Made by a program: the position numbers and the translations under genes. This document shows positions 39,777 through 49,194 of a stretch of DNA of 64,000 nt, piece after piece (position 1 is the stretch's first letter; each line of letters opens with the position of its first letter). The notes below the pieces were generated by a model. That model was not told the origin of the DNA and did no database searches. It worked only from the letters and a program-made list of their open reading frames with translations. The DNA comes from Gemmatimonadota bacterium (GTDB lineage: Bacteria; Gemmatimonadota; Gemmatimonadetes; Gemmatimonadales; Gemmatimonadaceae): positions 124,001-188,000 of the forward strand of contig JAIOPJ010000054.1 in the NCBI GenBank assembly GCA_021413975.1. Reading direction: 5' to 3'.

Positions 39777-42124
39777 CGCGGTATCGTCGGGTCGTGGCGC
39801 TCGTTCGCCGTGCATTGCGGATCGGCGTGCTCGCGGTGCTGGCCGCGATGGTCGCGGGTGCCGGTGCGCTCGCGGTATGGGTGGTGCTCCCGTTGCCCGA
39901 CCACCTGCTCGATCCGCCGGTGGCACCGGGAGTGCGGATCCTCGACCGCAATGGCGTGCTCCTGCGGTCCACGCGCGCCGAGGACGGCACGCGTGGTCGC
40001 TGGGTGCCGCTGGCATCGATCGACCCCGACCTGATCGTCGCCTTCGTCGCCGTCGAGGACCGGCGCTTCTGGGATCATCATGGCGTGGACCTGCGCGCGG
40101 TCGCTCGCGCGGCGCGCGACGACTGGCGCGCCGAGCGGATCGTCTCCGGCGCGTCGACGATCAGCATGCAGCTCGCGCGGCTCCTCGACCCCGGCGCGCG
40201 CGGCTGGCGGAGCAAGCTCAGCGAGACCGCGTGGGCGTTGCGTCTCGAATGGCACCTGCCCAAGCAGGTGATCCTCGAGCAGTACCTCAATCGCGTGCAC
40301 CTCGGTCAGAACACCGCCGGCGTGGCCGCGGCGGCGGCGTACTACATGGGCGCGGCCGCCCACGAGCTCAGTGTCGGCGAGGCGGCGCTGCTGGCCGGGC
40401 TCGCCCACGCGCCGTCGCGCGACAACCCCGTCACGTCGCCGCGACGTGCGGTGGCACGGCGGCGCGTGGCGCTCGCCCGCATGGTGCGCGCCGGGGCAGT
40501 GCCCGAGGAGGTGGCCGCGCGCGCGAACGAGGAGCCCGCGCTCACGCGGCGCGCGCGCGCGCCGTTCCTCGCACCGCACTTCACCACGCGCGTGTTGCAG
40601 GAGCTGCCGGCCATCACCGGTGACATCACGCTCGGCACCACGATCGACGCCGCGTTGCAGAGCGAGCTCGAGGGCGAGGCACGCCAGGCGGTCTCGTTGC
40701 TCTCGGAGCGCGGTGTGAAGCAGGCGGCGATCGTCGTGCTCGACAACGCGACCGGCGGCGTGCTGGCCTGGGTGGGATCGCCCGACTTCTGGGAGCCGGC
40801 GGCGGGGCAGACCGACATGGTGACATCGGCGCGCCAACCCGGCTCGGCGCTCAAGCCGTTCCTCTACGCGCTCGCGTTCGATCGCGGCGTGACCGCGGCG
40901 ACCGTGCTCGCCGACGTGCCGACCTCGTTCACCACGGTGAACGGGACCTATCAGCCGCGCAATTACGACCGGCGGTTCCGCGGGCCGGTGCGGGCGCGCG
41001 AAGCGCTCGCGAGTTCGTACAACGTGCCGGCGGTGATCCTCGCGCAGCGCGTGGGGACCGGGGCGCTGCTGCACACGCTGCACCTCGCGGGGTTCGGGTC
41101 GCTCGCGCGCACGCCGGAGTACTACGGCCTCGGCCTCGCACTCGGCAATGGCGACGTGACGCTCATGGAGCTCGCGAACGGATATCGCGCGCTCGTGAAC
41201 GGCGGGACGTACGAGGGGTGGCACTGGCGGCAGGATGACGCCGCGGCTCCCGGCGATGGGCGGCGCGTGGTCTCACGCGCCGCGGCGACGCTCGTACTCG
41301 ATGTGCTCGCCGATCCGGCGGCCCGCGTGCCCGGCTTCGGCGTGATGACGCCGTTCGACTTCCCGTTCCCCGCCGCCGTGAAGACCGGCACGAGCCGCCA
41401 CTTCACCGACAACTGGGCGGTCGCGGTCACGGGGACCTTCACCGTCGCCGTCTGGGCCGGTGACGTTCGCGGTCGCCCCATGGAAGGCGTGAGTGGCGTG
41501 ACCGGGGCGGGTCCGTTGCTGCATCGCGCGGTGGTGCTCACCGCGGCGCGCTACGCTCCCGGCCTGCTGCCATCGCCGGCGGAGGCGTCGCTCACACCGG
41601 CCCGGATCTGCCGAGTGTCGGGTCTGCTCGCGACGACCGAGTGCCCGGGTATGCGTGAGTGGTTCGCCGCCGGCACCGCGCCGGTCGTGCGCGACGACTG
41701 GGTGCGCGCCGGCCGCGTGCGGTTGCCCGAGCAGTACGCGGCCTGGGTGGCTGACGCGGGACAGGGGTTCGTGATCGACCACGACCCGGACTGGGTCGAC
41801 CCGCGCGATCGCGTCGATGCGCCGCAGGCCGTCGGGCCTGCACCGACCAGGCCGCGAGTGACCAGTGCTCCTCGCCCGGAGCCCGCGGGTTTCCGCATCA
41901 CCTCGCCCGCCGATGGCGACGTCTACCGCATGCCGCCGGGAGTGCCTCGCGATTACGCGACCGTGGCGCTGCGTGCCGCAGGCGAGCCGGGCGAGGTCCG
42001 ATGGTTCGTGGACGGCGCGCCGCACGAGGCCCAGCGCTGGGAACTGCGACCGGGCGCGCACCTGATCCGCGCGGTGGCGGCCTCGGGGCGCGTGAACGAG
42101 GTGCGCATCCGGGTGGAGGAGTGA
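39773..42124 (+). CDS. pbpC: Penicillin-binding protein 1C
   Basis: Glycosyltransferase block VAVEDRRFWDHHGVDLRAVARA; transpeptidase ARQPGSALKPFLY, VKTGTSRHFTDNW; GTG start overlaps A2M stop. Confidence 0.93.
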   Translation: MTRYRRVVALVRRALRIGVLAVLAAMVAGAGALAVWVVLPLPDHLLDPPVAPGVRILDRNGVLLRSTRAEDGTRGRWVPLASIDPDLIVAFVAVEDRRFWDHHGVDLRAVARAARDDWRAERIVSGASTISMQLARLLDPGARGWRSKLSETAWALRLEWHLPKQVILEQYLNRVHLGQNTAGVAAAAAYYMGAAAHELSVGEAALLAGLAHAPSRDNPVTSPRRAVARRRVALARMVRAGAVPEEVAARANEEPALTRRARAPFLAPHFTTRVLQELPAITGDITLGTTIDAALQSELEGEARQAVSLLSERGVKQAAIVVLDNATGGVLAWVGSPDFWEPAAGQTDMVTSARQPGSALKPFLYALAFDRGVTAATVLADVPTSFTTVNGTYQPRNYDRRFRGPVRAREALASSYNVPAVILAQRVGTGALLHTLHLAGFGSLARTPEYYGLGLALGNGDVTLMELANGYRALVNGGTYEGWHWRQDDAAAPGDGRRVVSRAAATLVLDVLADPAARVPGFGVMTPFDFPFPAAVKTGTSRHFTDNWAVAVTGTFTVAVWAGDVRGRPMEGVSGVTGAGPLLHRAVVLTAARYAPGLLPSPAEASLTPARICRVSGLLATTECPGMREWFAAGTAPVVRDDWVRAGRVRLPEQYAAWVADAGQGFVIDHDPDWVDPRDRVDAPQAVGPAPTRPRVTSAPRPEPAGFRITSPADGDVYRMPPGVPRDYATVALRAAGEPGEVRWFVDGAPHEAQRWELRPGAHLIRAVAASGRVNEVRIRVEE

Positions 42125-42131
42125 AGGGCGG

Positions 42132-42827
42132 TCAGCTCGCCCGCACGTAGAGCGCGCCGGCCTGCTGCGCACGCAGCACCGCGAAGATCCCGGAAGGCTG
42201 GAGGATCACGCCGGGCACCAGCCACTTCCGCGCCTCCTCGGTCGCCTGCGCCTCGGGGACCTTGTCGGTGCGCTGGATGAGCGCCACGAGGTCCTGCAGG
42301 GCGAGGTTGCACGCGAGCGCGATGCCGCCGGAGGCGATGAATCGATCGAGCGCGAACGCGGCCTGTGGCTCGGGCACGCCGTCCCGCGGTCCCATCAGCG
42401 CCGGATCGCGTTCCGTCGGTTCCTCGGTCAGCGGGTGCAGCACGCCCTTCGCCTTGCCGATGCCGTAGCGATCCCAGAACCCCTGCTGCATGGCGAGGAC
42501 GATCGCATTGTGGCGGATCACGAGCGCGGTCGAGAGGTCCCTCACCGGGATGCCGAGCACCTGTTCGTACTGGCGCGCCCAGATCGTGGCACGCCAGACG
42601 CCGTATCCGCTCTCGATCTCCGGCACGTCGAACACGGCGCGGACCTTGCCCGTGAGGCGCTCCTGCCACCGGGTGTCCCACCCGCCCTGTGCTGCGCCCT
42701 GTGCTGCGCCCTGTGCCACGTCGAGCCGGAGCTCGGCGGGCATCGCGGCGAGCGCGGTGGGCATGGCACCGACCGCGATCGCTCCGGTGGCGAGTGCATC
42801 GATGAACTCCCTGCGGGTCGTGCTCAT
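42132..42827 (-). CDS. Hypothetical Tat/secretory-signal protein
   Basis: MSTTRREFIDALATGAIAVGAMPTALAA signal; 231 aa; no family recognised. Confidence 0.75.
   Translation of the reverse strand: MSTTRREFIDALATGAIAVGAMPTALAAMPAELRLDVAQGAAQGAAQGGWDTRWQERLTGKVRAVFDVPEIESGYGVWRATIWARQYEQVLGIPVRDLSTALVIRHNAIVLAMQQGFWDRYGIGKAKGVLHPLTEEPTERDPALMGPRDGVPEPQAAFALDRFIASGGIALACNLALQDLVALIQRTDKVPEAQATEEARKWLVPGVILQPSGIFAVLRAQQAGALYVRAS
42685..42720. repeat. Three 12-bp tandem units CCCTGTGCTGCG (third diverged) inside CDS
   Basis: Encodes AQGAAQGAAQGG in the minus-strand protein. Confidence 0.8.
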
Positions 42828-42892
42828 GCGGCCTCCTTCGGCTCTCGTTGGGGTCGGAGGTGCGGCAGTCGAACCTCCCCTGCGCACGGCCA

Positions 42893-44023
42893 TCACTCGC
42901 CCGGTCGCGTCTCCGCGAAGCGCGGCGCCATCAATCCCGCGAGCGACCGCCCGTGCGGGTCCTGGTTGGCCCGGACCCTGTTGACCATATCGAGCGCGGT
43001 CTCGTTGCACGGCGGCAGCGCGGCGTCGCTCGTGCCGAGCGGCGTCACGCGGCTCCCCCACTTCACGAGCAGCGAGCAGTACGTGAGGCCGCCGCCGAAG
43101 GCGGGCATGAGGATCCAGCTCCCGGGCTTCACGCGTCCGGTCTCGAGGGCCTCCACCAGTGCCACCGGCACCGTGGCTGCGCTCATGTTCCCGTACTTCT
43201 GCACGGTGACGATCACCTTCTCCATCGGGATGCCGGCGTACTTCGCCACGCTCTCGATGATGCGGAGGTTCGCCTGGTGCGGGATCACGAGGCTCACCTC
43301 CTCGGCGCTCACCCCGTGGTCGGCGAGGACCTTCACCGAGGCCGCCGCCATCGCGTTCACGGCACGCTTGAAGATCTGCTGTCCGTCGAAGTCCCAGAGC
43401 GTGTCGCCGAAGCTGATGTCGCGTCCGGCGTAGGTGCAGCCGAAGCCGCGCACGCGCAACGTCTGCCGCGCCTCGGCGTCGCAGCCGAGCACGCTGCCGA
43501 GCATCCCTTCCTCGTGGTCGCTCGCCTGCAGCACCACGGCGGCGGAGCCGTCGCCGAAGAGGACCGCGACGTTCCGGTTGCTCCAGTCCATGTACCGGCT
43601 GATCAGCTCCACGCCGATCACGACCGCGTTGCGGACCATCCCGGTGCGGATCATCGCGGTGGCGGTGGCGAGGCCGTAGCAGAAACTCGTGCAGGCGGTG
43701 TTGAGGTCGATCGCCGCGGCCTTGGTCGCCCCGAGCGCGAGCTGCACGCCGGAGGCGCTGTTGGGGCAGAGTTCGTCGTTGCTCACGCCGCCGTAGATGA
43801 CGAGGTCCAGGTCGGCGGGGTCGAGGCCGGCGCAGGCGAGGGCACGCTTGGCGGCGACGGTGGACATCTCGATCGCGCTCACATGCGACACGCGCCGCTC
43901 CTTCATGCCCGTGCGCGAGGAGATCCACTCGTCGTTGGTGTCCAGGAAGGTCGAGAGGTCCTCGTTGGTGAGGACCGCCGGGGGCATGCAGGAGCCCCAA
44001 CCCGTGATCGCGGCATAGGTCAT
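42893..44023 (-). CDS. 3-oxoacyl-ACP synthase III (FabH-like) with C-terminal extension
   Basis: LNTACTSFCYGLATA active-site Cys; PHQANLRIIESVAK; GNMSAATVPVAL; FGDGSAAVVL. Confidence 0.9.
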   Translation of the reverse strand: MTYAAITGWGSCMPPAVLTNEDLSTFLDTNDEWISSRTGMKERRVSHVSAIEMSTVAAKRALACAGLDPADLDLVIYGGVSNDELCPNSASGVQLALGATKAAAIDLNTACTSFCYGLATATAMIRTGMVRNAVVIGVELISRYMDWSNRNVAVLFGDGSAAVVLQASDHEEGMLGSVLGCDAEARQTLRVRGFGCTYAGRDISFGDTLWDFDGQQIFKRAVNAMAAASVKVLADHGVSAEEVSLVIPHQANLRIIESVAKYAGIPMEKVIVTVQKYGNMSAATVPVALVEALETGRVKPGSWILMPAFGGGLTYCSLLVKWGSRVTPLGTSDAALPPCNETALDMVNRVRANQDPHGRSLAGLMAPRFAETRPGE

Positions 44024-44117
44024 CCGGGGAAGATGAATCGTCCGGGCCCGCACGGACAGGTCTACGGTTCCTCCCCGGGAATGCCGATACTTCCGGGACA
44101 CCTTCGGTCCGGACCCC

Positions 44118-45590
44118 TTGAACATCATCCTCGCCATCTCCACCGTCGCACTCGCGGTGCAGGCCGCGGCCTGTCTCGTCGCGCTCGCGATCTCGCGGGC
44201 GCCGGGATGGCGACGCGCGAGGATCGCAGCGGTCCTCGCGGGCACGGCGGGTCTCTACAGCATCCTCAACATCCTCGGGCTGTACTCGCCGGCGACCGAC
44301 GCGACGAACGCCTGGGTGTCGAGTGGCAGACTCGGCGTGGCGGCCGCTCACGTGGCGGCCTGGATCTGGTTCTCCTACTCCGACCACGAGGGACGCTGGC
44401 GGACTGTGCCGCGCACGGTGCGCTGGGTCGTGGTCGCCCACCTGGCGCTCACGTTCCTGTTGTCGGCAACGGGGAACGCCAACGACCCGTCGCGGCTCGC
44501 GATCGTCGAGATCGCGCGGCTCGGCGTGCGATTCGTCCAGCCCGCGCTCACGCCGGGCGCCATGCTCTCGGCCGCGACCTCGCTCGGCTTCCTCTTCGTC
44601 AGTTTCGTCGAGCAGGTCCGGCAGGCGCGGCGCGGAGTGGCGGGCGCGAAGTGGAACGTCCTGGGGTTCGTGGTCTTCGTCGTCTGCGCGGTGGACGAGA
44701 TCCTCGTCGCGTCGAACGTCGTGAGTTTCATCTACCTCGCCGAACTCGGCTATCTCGGACTCGTGGTGCCGATGGTCGCGCAGTTCGTCCGCCGGTTCAT
44801 CGGCGACGCGCACCGGTTGCAGGTCCTCACCGCGGTGCTCGAGTCCGAGATCCAGGTCGCCACCGGCGAGCGCGACAGTGCCCTAGAGGCGCTCGCGGCG
44901 CAGGAACGATTCGCGGCACTCGGACGGATGGCCGGTGGCGTCGGCCACGAGATCAACAATCCACTGCAGATCCTCACGCTCAGCCTCGACGAGCTGCGCG
45001 AGACGCCGAGCGTGACCCGCGACCCGGACGTCGCCGACATGGTGGAGAGCGCCGTGGCCGCGTCGGAGCGCATCCGCAGGATCGTCGCCGGGCTGCGCAC
45101 TTATGCCTTGCCCGGCGAGCCCTCGTTGCGCGCACACGCGCCCGCGGCCGTCGTGCGGGACGCGATCGCGGCGGCGCGCCGCGAGCCAGGACCGACACCC
45201 GAGATCCTCGAGGATCTCGGTCCGGCGCCCGAGGTGCTCGTGGACCGCGAGCGGATGCTGCAGGCCCTCGGACACGCGATCGCCAACGCCGTCCGGGCCG
45301 TGTCGGCGCTCCCCGACGGCACCGGGCGCGTGGAGCTGCGCACGCGCACCACGACCGATGGCGACGCCCTGATCGAGGTCCGCGACACCGGAGGCGGATT
45401 CCCCGCCTCGGTCCTCTCGCGGCTCGGCGAGCCGTTCGTCACCACCCAGGCCCCGGGGGCCGGGCTCGGGCTCGGCGTCTTCATCATCCGCGGCGTGGTC
45501 GCCGCGCATGGCGGACTGCTCGAGCTCGAGAACGGACGCGGAGGAGGCGCGTGCGTGAGGATCCTGCTGCCCCCCGCCTCACGCGACTGA
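44118..45590 (+). CDS. Membrane sensor histidine kinase (copy 1)
   Basis: Multi-TM N-terminus; GRMAGGVGHEINNPLQILTLSLDEL H-box; DTGGGFP, G-rich ATP lid GAGLGLGVFIIRG; TTG start inferred. Confidence 0.88.
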   Translation: MNIILAISTVALAVQAAACLVALAISRAPGWRRARIAAVLAGTAGLYSILNILGLYSPATDATNAWVSSGRLGVAAAHVAAWIWFSYSDHEGRWRTVPRTVRWVVVAHLALTFLLSATGNANDPSRLAIVEIARLGVRFVQPALTPGAMLSAATSLGFLFVSFVEQVRQARRGVAGAKWNVLGFVVFVVCAVDEILVASNVVSFIYLAELGYLGLVVPMVAQFVRRFIGDAHRLQVLTAVLESEIQVATGERDSALEALAAQERFAALGRMAGGVGHEINNPLQILTLSLDELRETPSVTRDPDVADMVESAVAASERIRRIVAGLRTYALPGEPSLRAHAPAAVVRDAIAAARREPGPTPEILEDLGPAPEVLVDRERMLQALGHAIANAVRAVSALPDGTGRVELRTRTTTDGDALIEVRDTGGGFPASVLSRLGEPFVTTQAPGAGLGLGVFIIRGVVAAHGGLLELENGRGGGACVRILLPPASRD

Positions 45591-45658
45591 TCGCGGCGCC
45601 GCACTATCGTTCCGGTCCGGATTGTGGATAATACAGTCGCCCTCATGCCCGAACTCCC

Positions 45659-47131
45659 CTGAACGTCACTCTCGCGCTCTCCACGGCGTCGCTCGCCGTG
45701 CAGGCAGCCGCCTGCCTGGTCGCACTCGCGATCTCTCAGGCACCCGGCTGGCGGCGCGCCCGGATCGGGTCCGCGCTCGCGGGGACGGCGGCGCTCTACA
45801 GCTTCTTCGACATCATGGGCGCGGTCTTCCCGCGCACCGGCCTGCCGATCTCGGTGGTGTGGAGCGCGAACCTCACGATCGCGGCCGCGCATGTCACCGT
45901 CTGGGTCTGGTTCTCCTTCTCCGACGATGACGGGCGCTGGAACTCGGTGCCGCGAGCGTTGCGCTGGCTCTCGATCGGCCACGTCACGGCGACCGCGCTG
46001 CTGGGGGTGACGGGGAACGCGGTCGACCTCTCGCGGATCCAGCGCGTGCAGGTGCCCTGGCTGGGCGTGGACTTCGTGCAGCCCTCGCTGATGCCGCTCG
46101 CGACGCTCTCGGCGGCGATCTCGCTGATCATCCTGATCATCTGCTTCGGCGAGCAGGTCCGACAGGCGCGGCGCGGCGTGATCGGCGCCAAGTGGAATGC
46201 CCTCGGGTTCGCCATCTTCCTCTCGTGCGCCGTCGAGGAGATCCTCGTGGCGTCCGACGCCCTGCAGTTCATCTACCTCGCGGAAGTGGGGTACCTCGGC
46301 CTCGTCATCCCGGTGATCGCGCAGTTCGTGCGGCGCTTCATCGACGACGCGCACCGGCTGCAGGACCTGACGCTCGCCCTCGAGGCGCAGGTGAGCGTGG
46401 CCACCGGGGAGCGCGACGCCGCGCGCGAGGCATTGGCCGCGCAGGAACGGTTCGCGGCGCTCGGCCGCATGGCCGAGGGCGTCGGGCACGAGATCAACAA
46501 TCCGCTGCAGATCCTCACGCTCAGTCTCGACGAACTGCGCGAGACGCCGGCGGTGGCCGGCGACGCCGAGACGGCCGAGATGGTCGAGCAGGCGTCCACC
46601 GCGTCGGAGCGCATCCGCCTGATCGTCACCGGATTGCGGACCTACGCGATCCCAGGTGAGCGCGTGATCGAACGCCTCGGGCCGGAGGTGCTCGTGCGCG
46701 ACGCGATCGAGGAGGCGAGGGCCACGATGGGACCACTCCCGGAACTCCACGCCATCCTCGACAACGTGCCGCGGGTGCTCGTCGACCGCGAGCGGATGAT
46801 GCAGGCGCTCGGACACGCGATCACCAACGCGGTGCGGGCGGTGTCGGGGCTCCCCGAGGGCCGGCGTCGTGTGGAGGTGCGCACGCGCACGACGGCCGGG
46901 GGCGACGCGTTGATCGAGGTCCGCGACAACGGCGGCGGCTTCCCGGCGTCCATCCTCTCGCGCCTCGGCGAGCCGTTCGTGACGACCAACGATCCGGGGG
47001 CGGGACCGGGCCTGGGGATCTTCATCATCCGCGGCGTCGTCGCCGCGCACGGCGGGATGCTCGAGCTCGAGAACGCGCGTGGCGGCGGAGCGACGCTCCA
47101 GATCCTGTTGCCGCCGGCGCTGCGCGTCTAG
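45659..47131 (+). CDS. Membrane sensor histidine kinase (copy 2, tandem paralogue)
   Basis: GRMAEGVGHEINNPLQILTLSLDELRETP; colinear with copy 1; homology begins at a CTG codon (45659) aligned with the TTG start of copy 1; GTG 45698 is the alternative. Confidence 0.85.
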   Translation: MNVTLALSTASLAVQAAACLVALAISQAPGWRRARIGSALAGTAALYSFFDIMGAVFPRTGLPISVVWSANLTIAAAHVTVWVWFSFSDDDGRWNSVPRALRWLSIGHVTATALLGVTGNAVDLSRIQRVQVPWLGVDFVQPSLMPLATLSAAISLIILIICFGEQVRQARRGVIGAKWNALGFAIFLSCAVEEILVASDALQFIYLAEVGYLGLVIPVIAQFVRRFIDDAHRLQDLTLALEAQVSVATGERDAAREALAAQERFAALGRMAEGVGHEINNPLQILTLSLDELRETPAVAGDAETAEMVEQASTASERIRLIVTGLRTYAIPGERVIERLGPEVLVRDAIEEARATMGPLPELHAILDNVPRVLVDRERMMQALGHAITNAVRAVSGLPEGRRRVEVRTRTTAGGDALIEVRDNGGGFPASILSRLGEPFVTTNDPGAGPGLGIFIIRGVVAAHGGMLELENARGGGATLQILLPPALRV

Positions 47132-47532
47132 CCGGGCGGAGGCACCACCGCCGTCGCCTCGATCTCAACGACCGCGCCGGCCTCCATGAGCGACTTCACC
47201 TCCACCGCCGACATCGCCGGGAAGTGGCGCCCGAGGAGTTCCCGGTACACGGCACCGAGCGCCGGGCCCGCCGCCAGGTACTGGGCGCGGTCGGTCACGT
47301 ACCAGGTCAGTCGCACGAGATGCTCCGGGCGCGCGCCGTCCACCGCGAGGATCGCGACGATGTTGGCGAGCGCCTGCCGCGCCTGTTCGACCATCCCTCC
47401 ATCGACGAGGCGTTGCCCGGCATCCCACCCCACCTGACCCGCGACGTAGATGGTGCGGCCGCTCGCGCTCATGCCGTTCGCGTATCCGCGCGGACGCGGC
47501 CACCCCTCGGGTTGCAGCACACGGATGCTCAC
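47128..47532 (-). CDS. RidA/YjgF-family protein lacking the canonical Arg
   Basis: YVAGQVGWDAGQRLVDGGMVEQARQALANI; FPAMSAVEVKSLMEAGAVVEIEA. Confidence 0.88.
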   Translation of the reverse strand: MSIRVLQPEGWPRPRGYANGMSASGRTIYVAGQVGWDAGQRLVDGGMVEQARQALANIVAILAVDGARPEHLVRLTWYVTDRAQYLAAGPALGAVYRELLGRHFPAMSAVEVKSLMEAGAVVEIEATAVVPPPG

Positions 47533-49178
47533 TTGGTCTCCTTGAGCCGGAAGCGCTGGAGCTTGCCGGTGTCGGTCTTGGGGAGCGCGGCGACGAACTC
47601 CACCACGCGGGGATACTTGTAGGGCGCGATCGTCGCCTTCACGAACTCCTGGATCCCGCGCGCGAGTGCGTCATCCGCGGTCGTGCCGGCCTTCAGCACC
47701 ACGAACGCCTTCACCGCCTGGCCGCGGTCGGCGTCGGGCACGCCGACCACCGCGCACTCGGCGACATCGGGATGCAGCAGCACGGCCGCCTCGACCTCGG
47801 GCGCGCCGATGTTGTAGCCCGACGACAGGATGAGGTCGTCGGTGCGCGCCTTGAAGAAGACGTACCCATCGGCGTCCATGGTCGCGGCGTCGCCGGTGAG
47901 GTTCCAGCCGCCGCGCACGTAGTCGCGCTGGCGCGCGTCGTTCATGTAGCGGCAGCCGGTCGGTCCGCGCACCGCGAGACGGCCCACCTCGCCGCGCGCG
48001 AGGGGGCGCAGCGTGTCGTCGAGGATCGCGACGGTGTATCCGGGCACCGCGCGGCCGATCGCGCCGGGGCGCACGTCGGCGCCGGCCGCCGCGATGAAGA
48101 TGTGGATCATCTCCGTCGCCCCGATGCCGTCGGTGAGCTCGACGCCCGTCGCCTCGCGCCAGAGCGTGCGCGTGGCGTCGGGCAGGGCCTCGCCGGCGGA
48201 GACCGAGGCGCGGAGCGAGCGCGTCGAGAACCGCGCCGGCTCCTTCGCGATCGCGAGCGCCATGTGGCGGTAGAAGGTGGGCGCGGTGAAGGTCACCGTC
48301 GCGTCGGTCGCGGCGATCGCCTCGAGCAGCGACTCCGGGGTGGAGCGCTCGAGCAGCACCGTGCTGGCGCGCGCGGCGAGCGGGAACGCGAGCAGCCCGC
48401 CCAGCCCGAAGGTGAAGGCCAGCGGCGGCGTGCCGATGCAGCGATCGATCGCACTGAGGCCGAGCACCTGCGCCGAGAAGCCGTCGCACATGGCGATGAC
48501 GTCCCGATGGAACTGCATGCAGCCCTTGGGGACGCCGGTGGTGCCGGAGGTGAAGGCGATCAGGCAGACGTCGTCGCTCGAGGTGTCGCAGGCGGGGAAG
48601 GGCGCGGAGTGCGCGCGCATCCGGGCCTCGAGTCCGTCGGCGCCGGCGGTGCCCCAGCAGTGGATCGCCTCCGGCGCCAGCGACCCGCCCGCCGCCTGAC
48701 GCAGCTCGTCCGCGAGTCGCGCATCGCAGAGCGCGGTGCCGCACCGGGCGCGCTCGATGATGACACCGAGTTCCTTGGCGCGGAGCAACGGCATGGTGGT
48801 GACGGCGACGAGTCCGGCCTTGAGCGTGGCGAGCGACGCGACCGCCATCCACCGGCCGTTGAAGCCGCGGAGCAGCACGCGGTTCCCCGGCACCAGGGCC
48901 AGGTCATGCACGAGCACGTGGGCGAGCGCGTCGACGTCGGCCTGGAGCTCGGCGTACGTGGTGTGCGTCCATCCGCCCGCCGCGTCGGCGGTCACCAGGG
49001 CGGTGCGCGCGCCGTGACCTTCGCTCACCGCGTCGTCGAGGAGTCGCACCGCGGCGTTGAGCCGGGGCGGGTACGCATAGGGTGGTTCGAGGTGCAGCTC
49101 GGGCCACTCCGCAGCCGGGGGCAGTTGCTCCCGCGGCCAGGTGTCGAGATGCGCGCTCGGGTGGAGCGTGGGATTCAC
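47529..49178 (-). CDS. AMP-binding acyl-CoA synthetase, probable 2-aminobenzoate(benzoate)-CoA ligase
   Basis: LIAFTSGTTGVPKGCMQFHRDV; GIGATEMIHIF; SGYNIGAPEVEAAVLLHPDVAECAVVGVPD; GTG start. Confidence 0.87.
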   Translation of the reverse strand: MNPTLHPSAHLDTWPREQLPPAAEWPELHLEPPYAYPPRLNAAVRLLDDAVSEGHGARTALVTADAAGGWTHTTYAELQADVDALAHVLVHDLALVPGNRVLLRGFNGRWMAVASLATLKAGLVAVTTMPLLRAKELGVIIERARCGTALCDARLADELRQAAGGSLAPEAIHCWGTAGADGLEARMRAHSAPFPACDTSSDDVCLIAFTSGTTGVPKGCMQFHRDVIAMCDGFSAQVLGLSAIDRCIGTPPLAFTFGLGGLLAFPLAARASTVLLERSTPESLLEAIAATDATVTFTAPTFYRHMALAIAKEPARFSTRSLRASVSAGEALPDATRTLWREATGVELTDGIGATEMIHIFIAAAGADVRPGAIGRAVPGYTVAILDDTLRPLARGEVGRLAVRGPTGCRYMNDARQRDYVRGGWNLTGDAATMDADGYVFFKARTDDLILSSGYNIGAPEVEAAVLLHPDVAECAVVGVPDADRGQAVKAFVVLKAGTTADDALARGIQEFVKATIAPYKYPRVVEFVAALPKTDTGKLQRFRLKETK

Positions 49179-49194
49179 GACCGGTCCTCCGCGT

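Noticed and set aside
42685-42720. 12-bp tandem repeats as phase-variation switch
   Set aside because: Units are multiples of three and few; they only alter an Ala-Gln-Gly stretch after the signal peptide.
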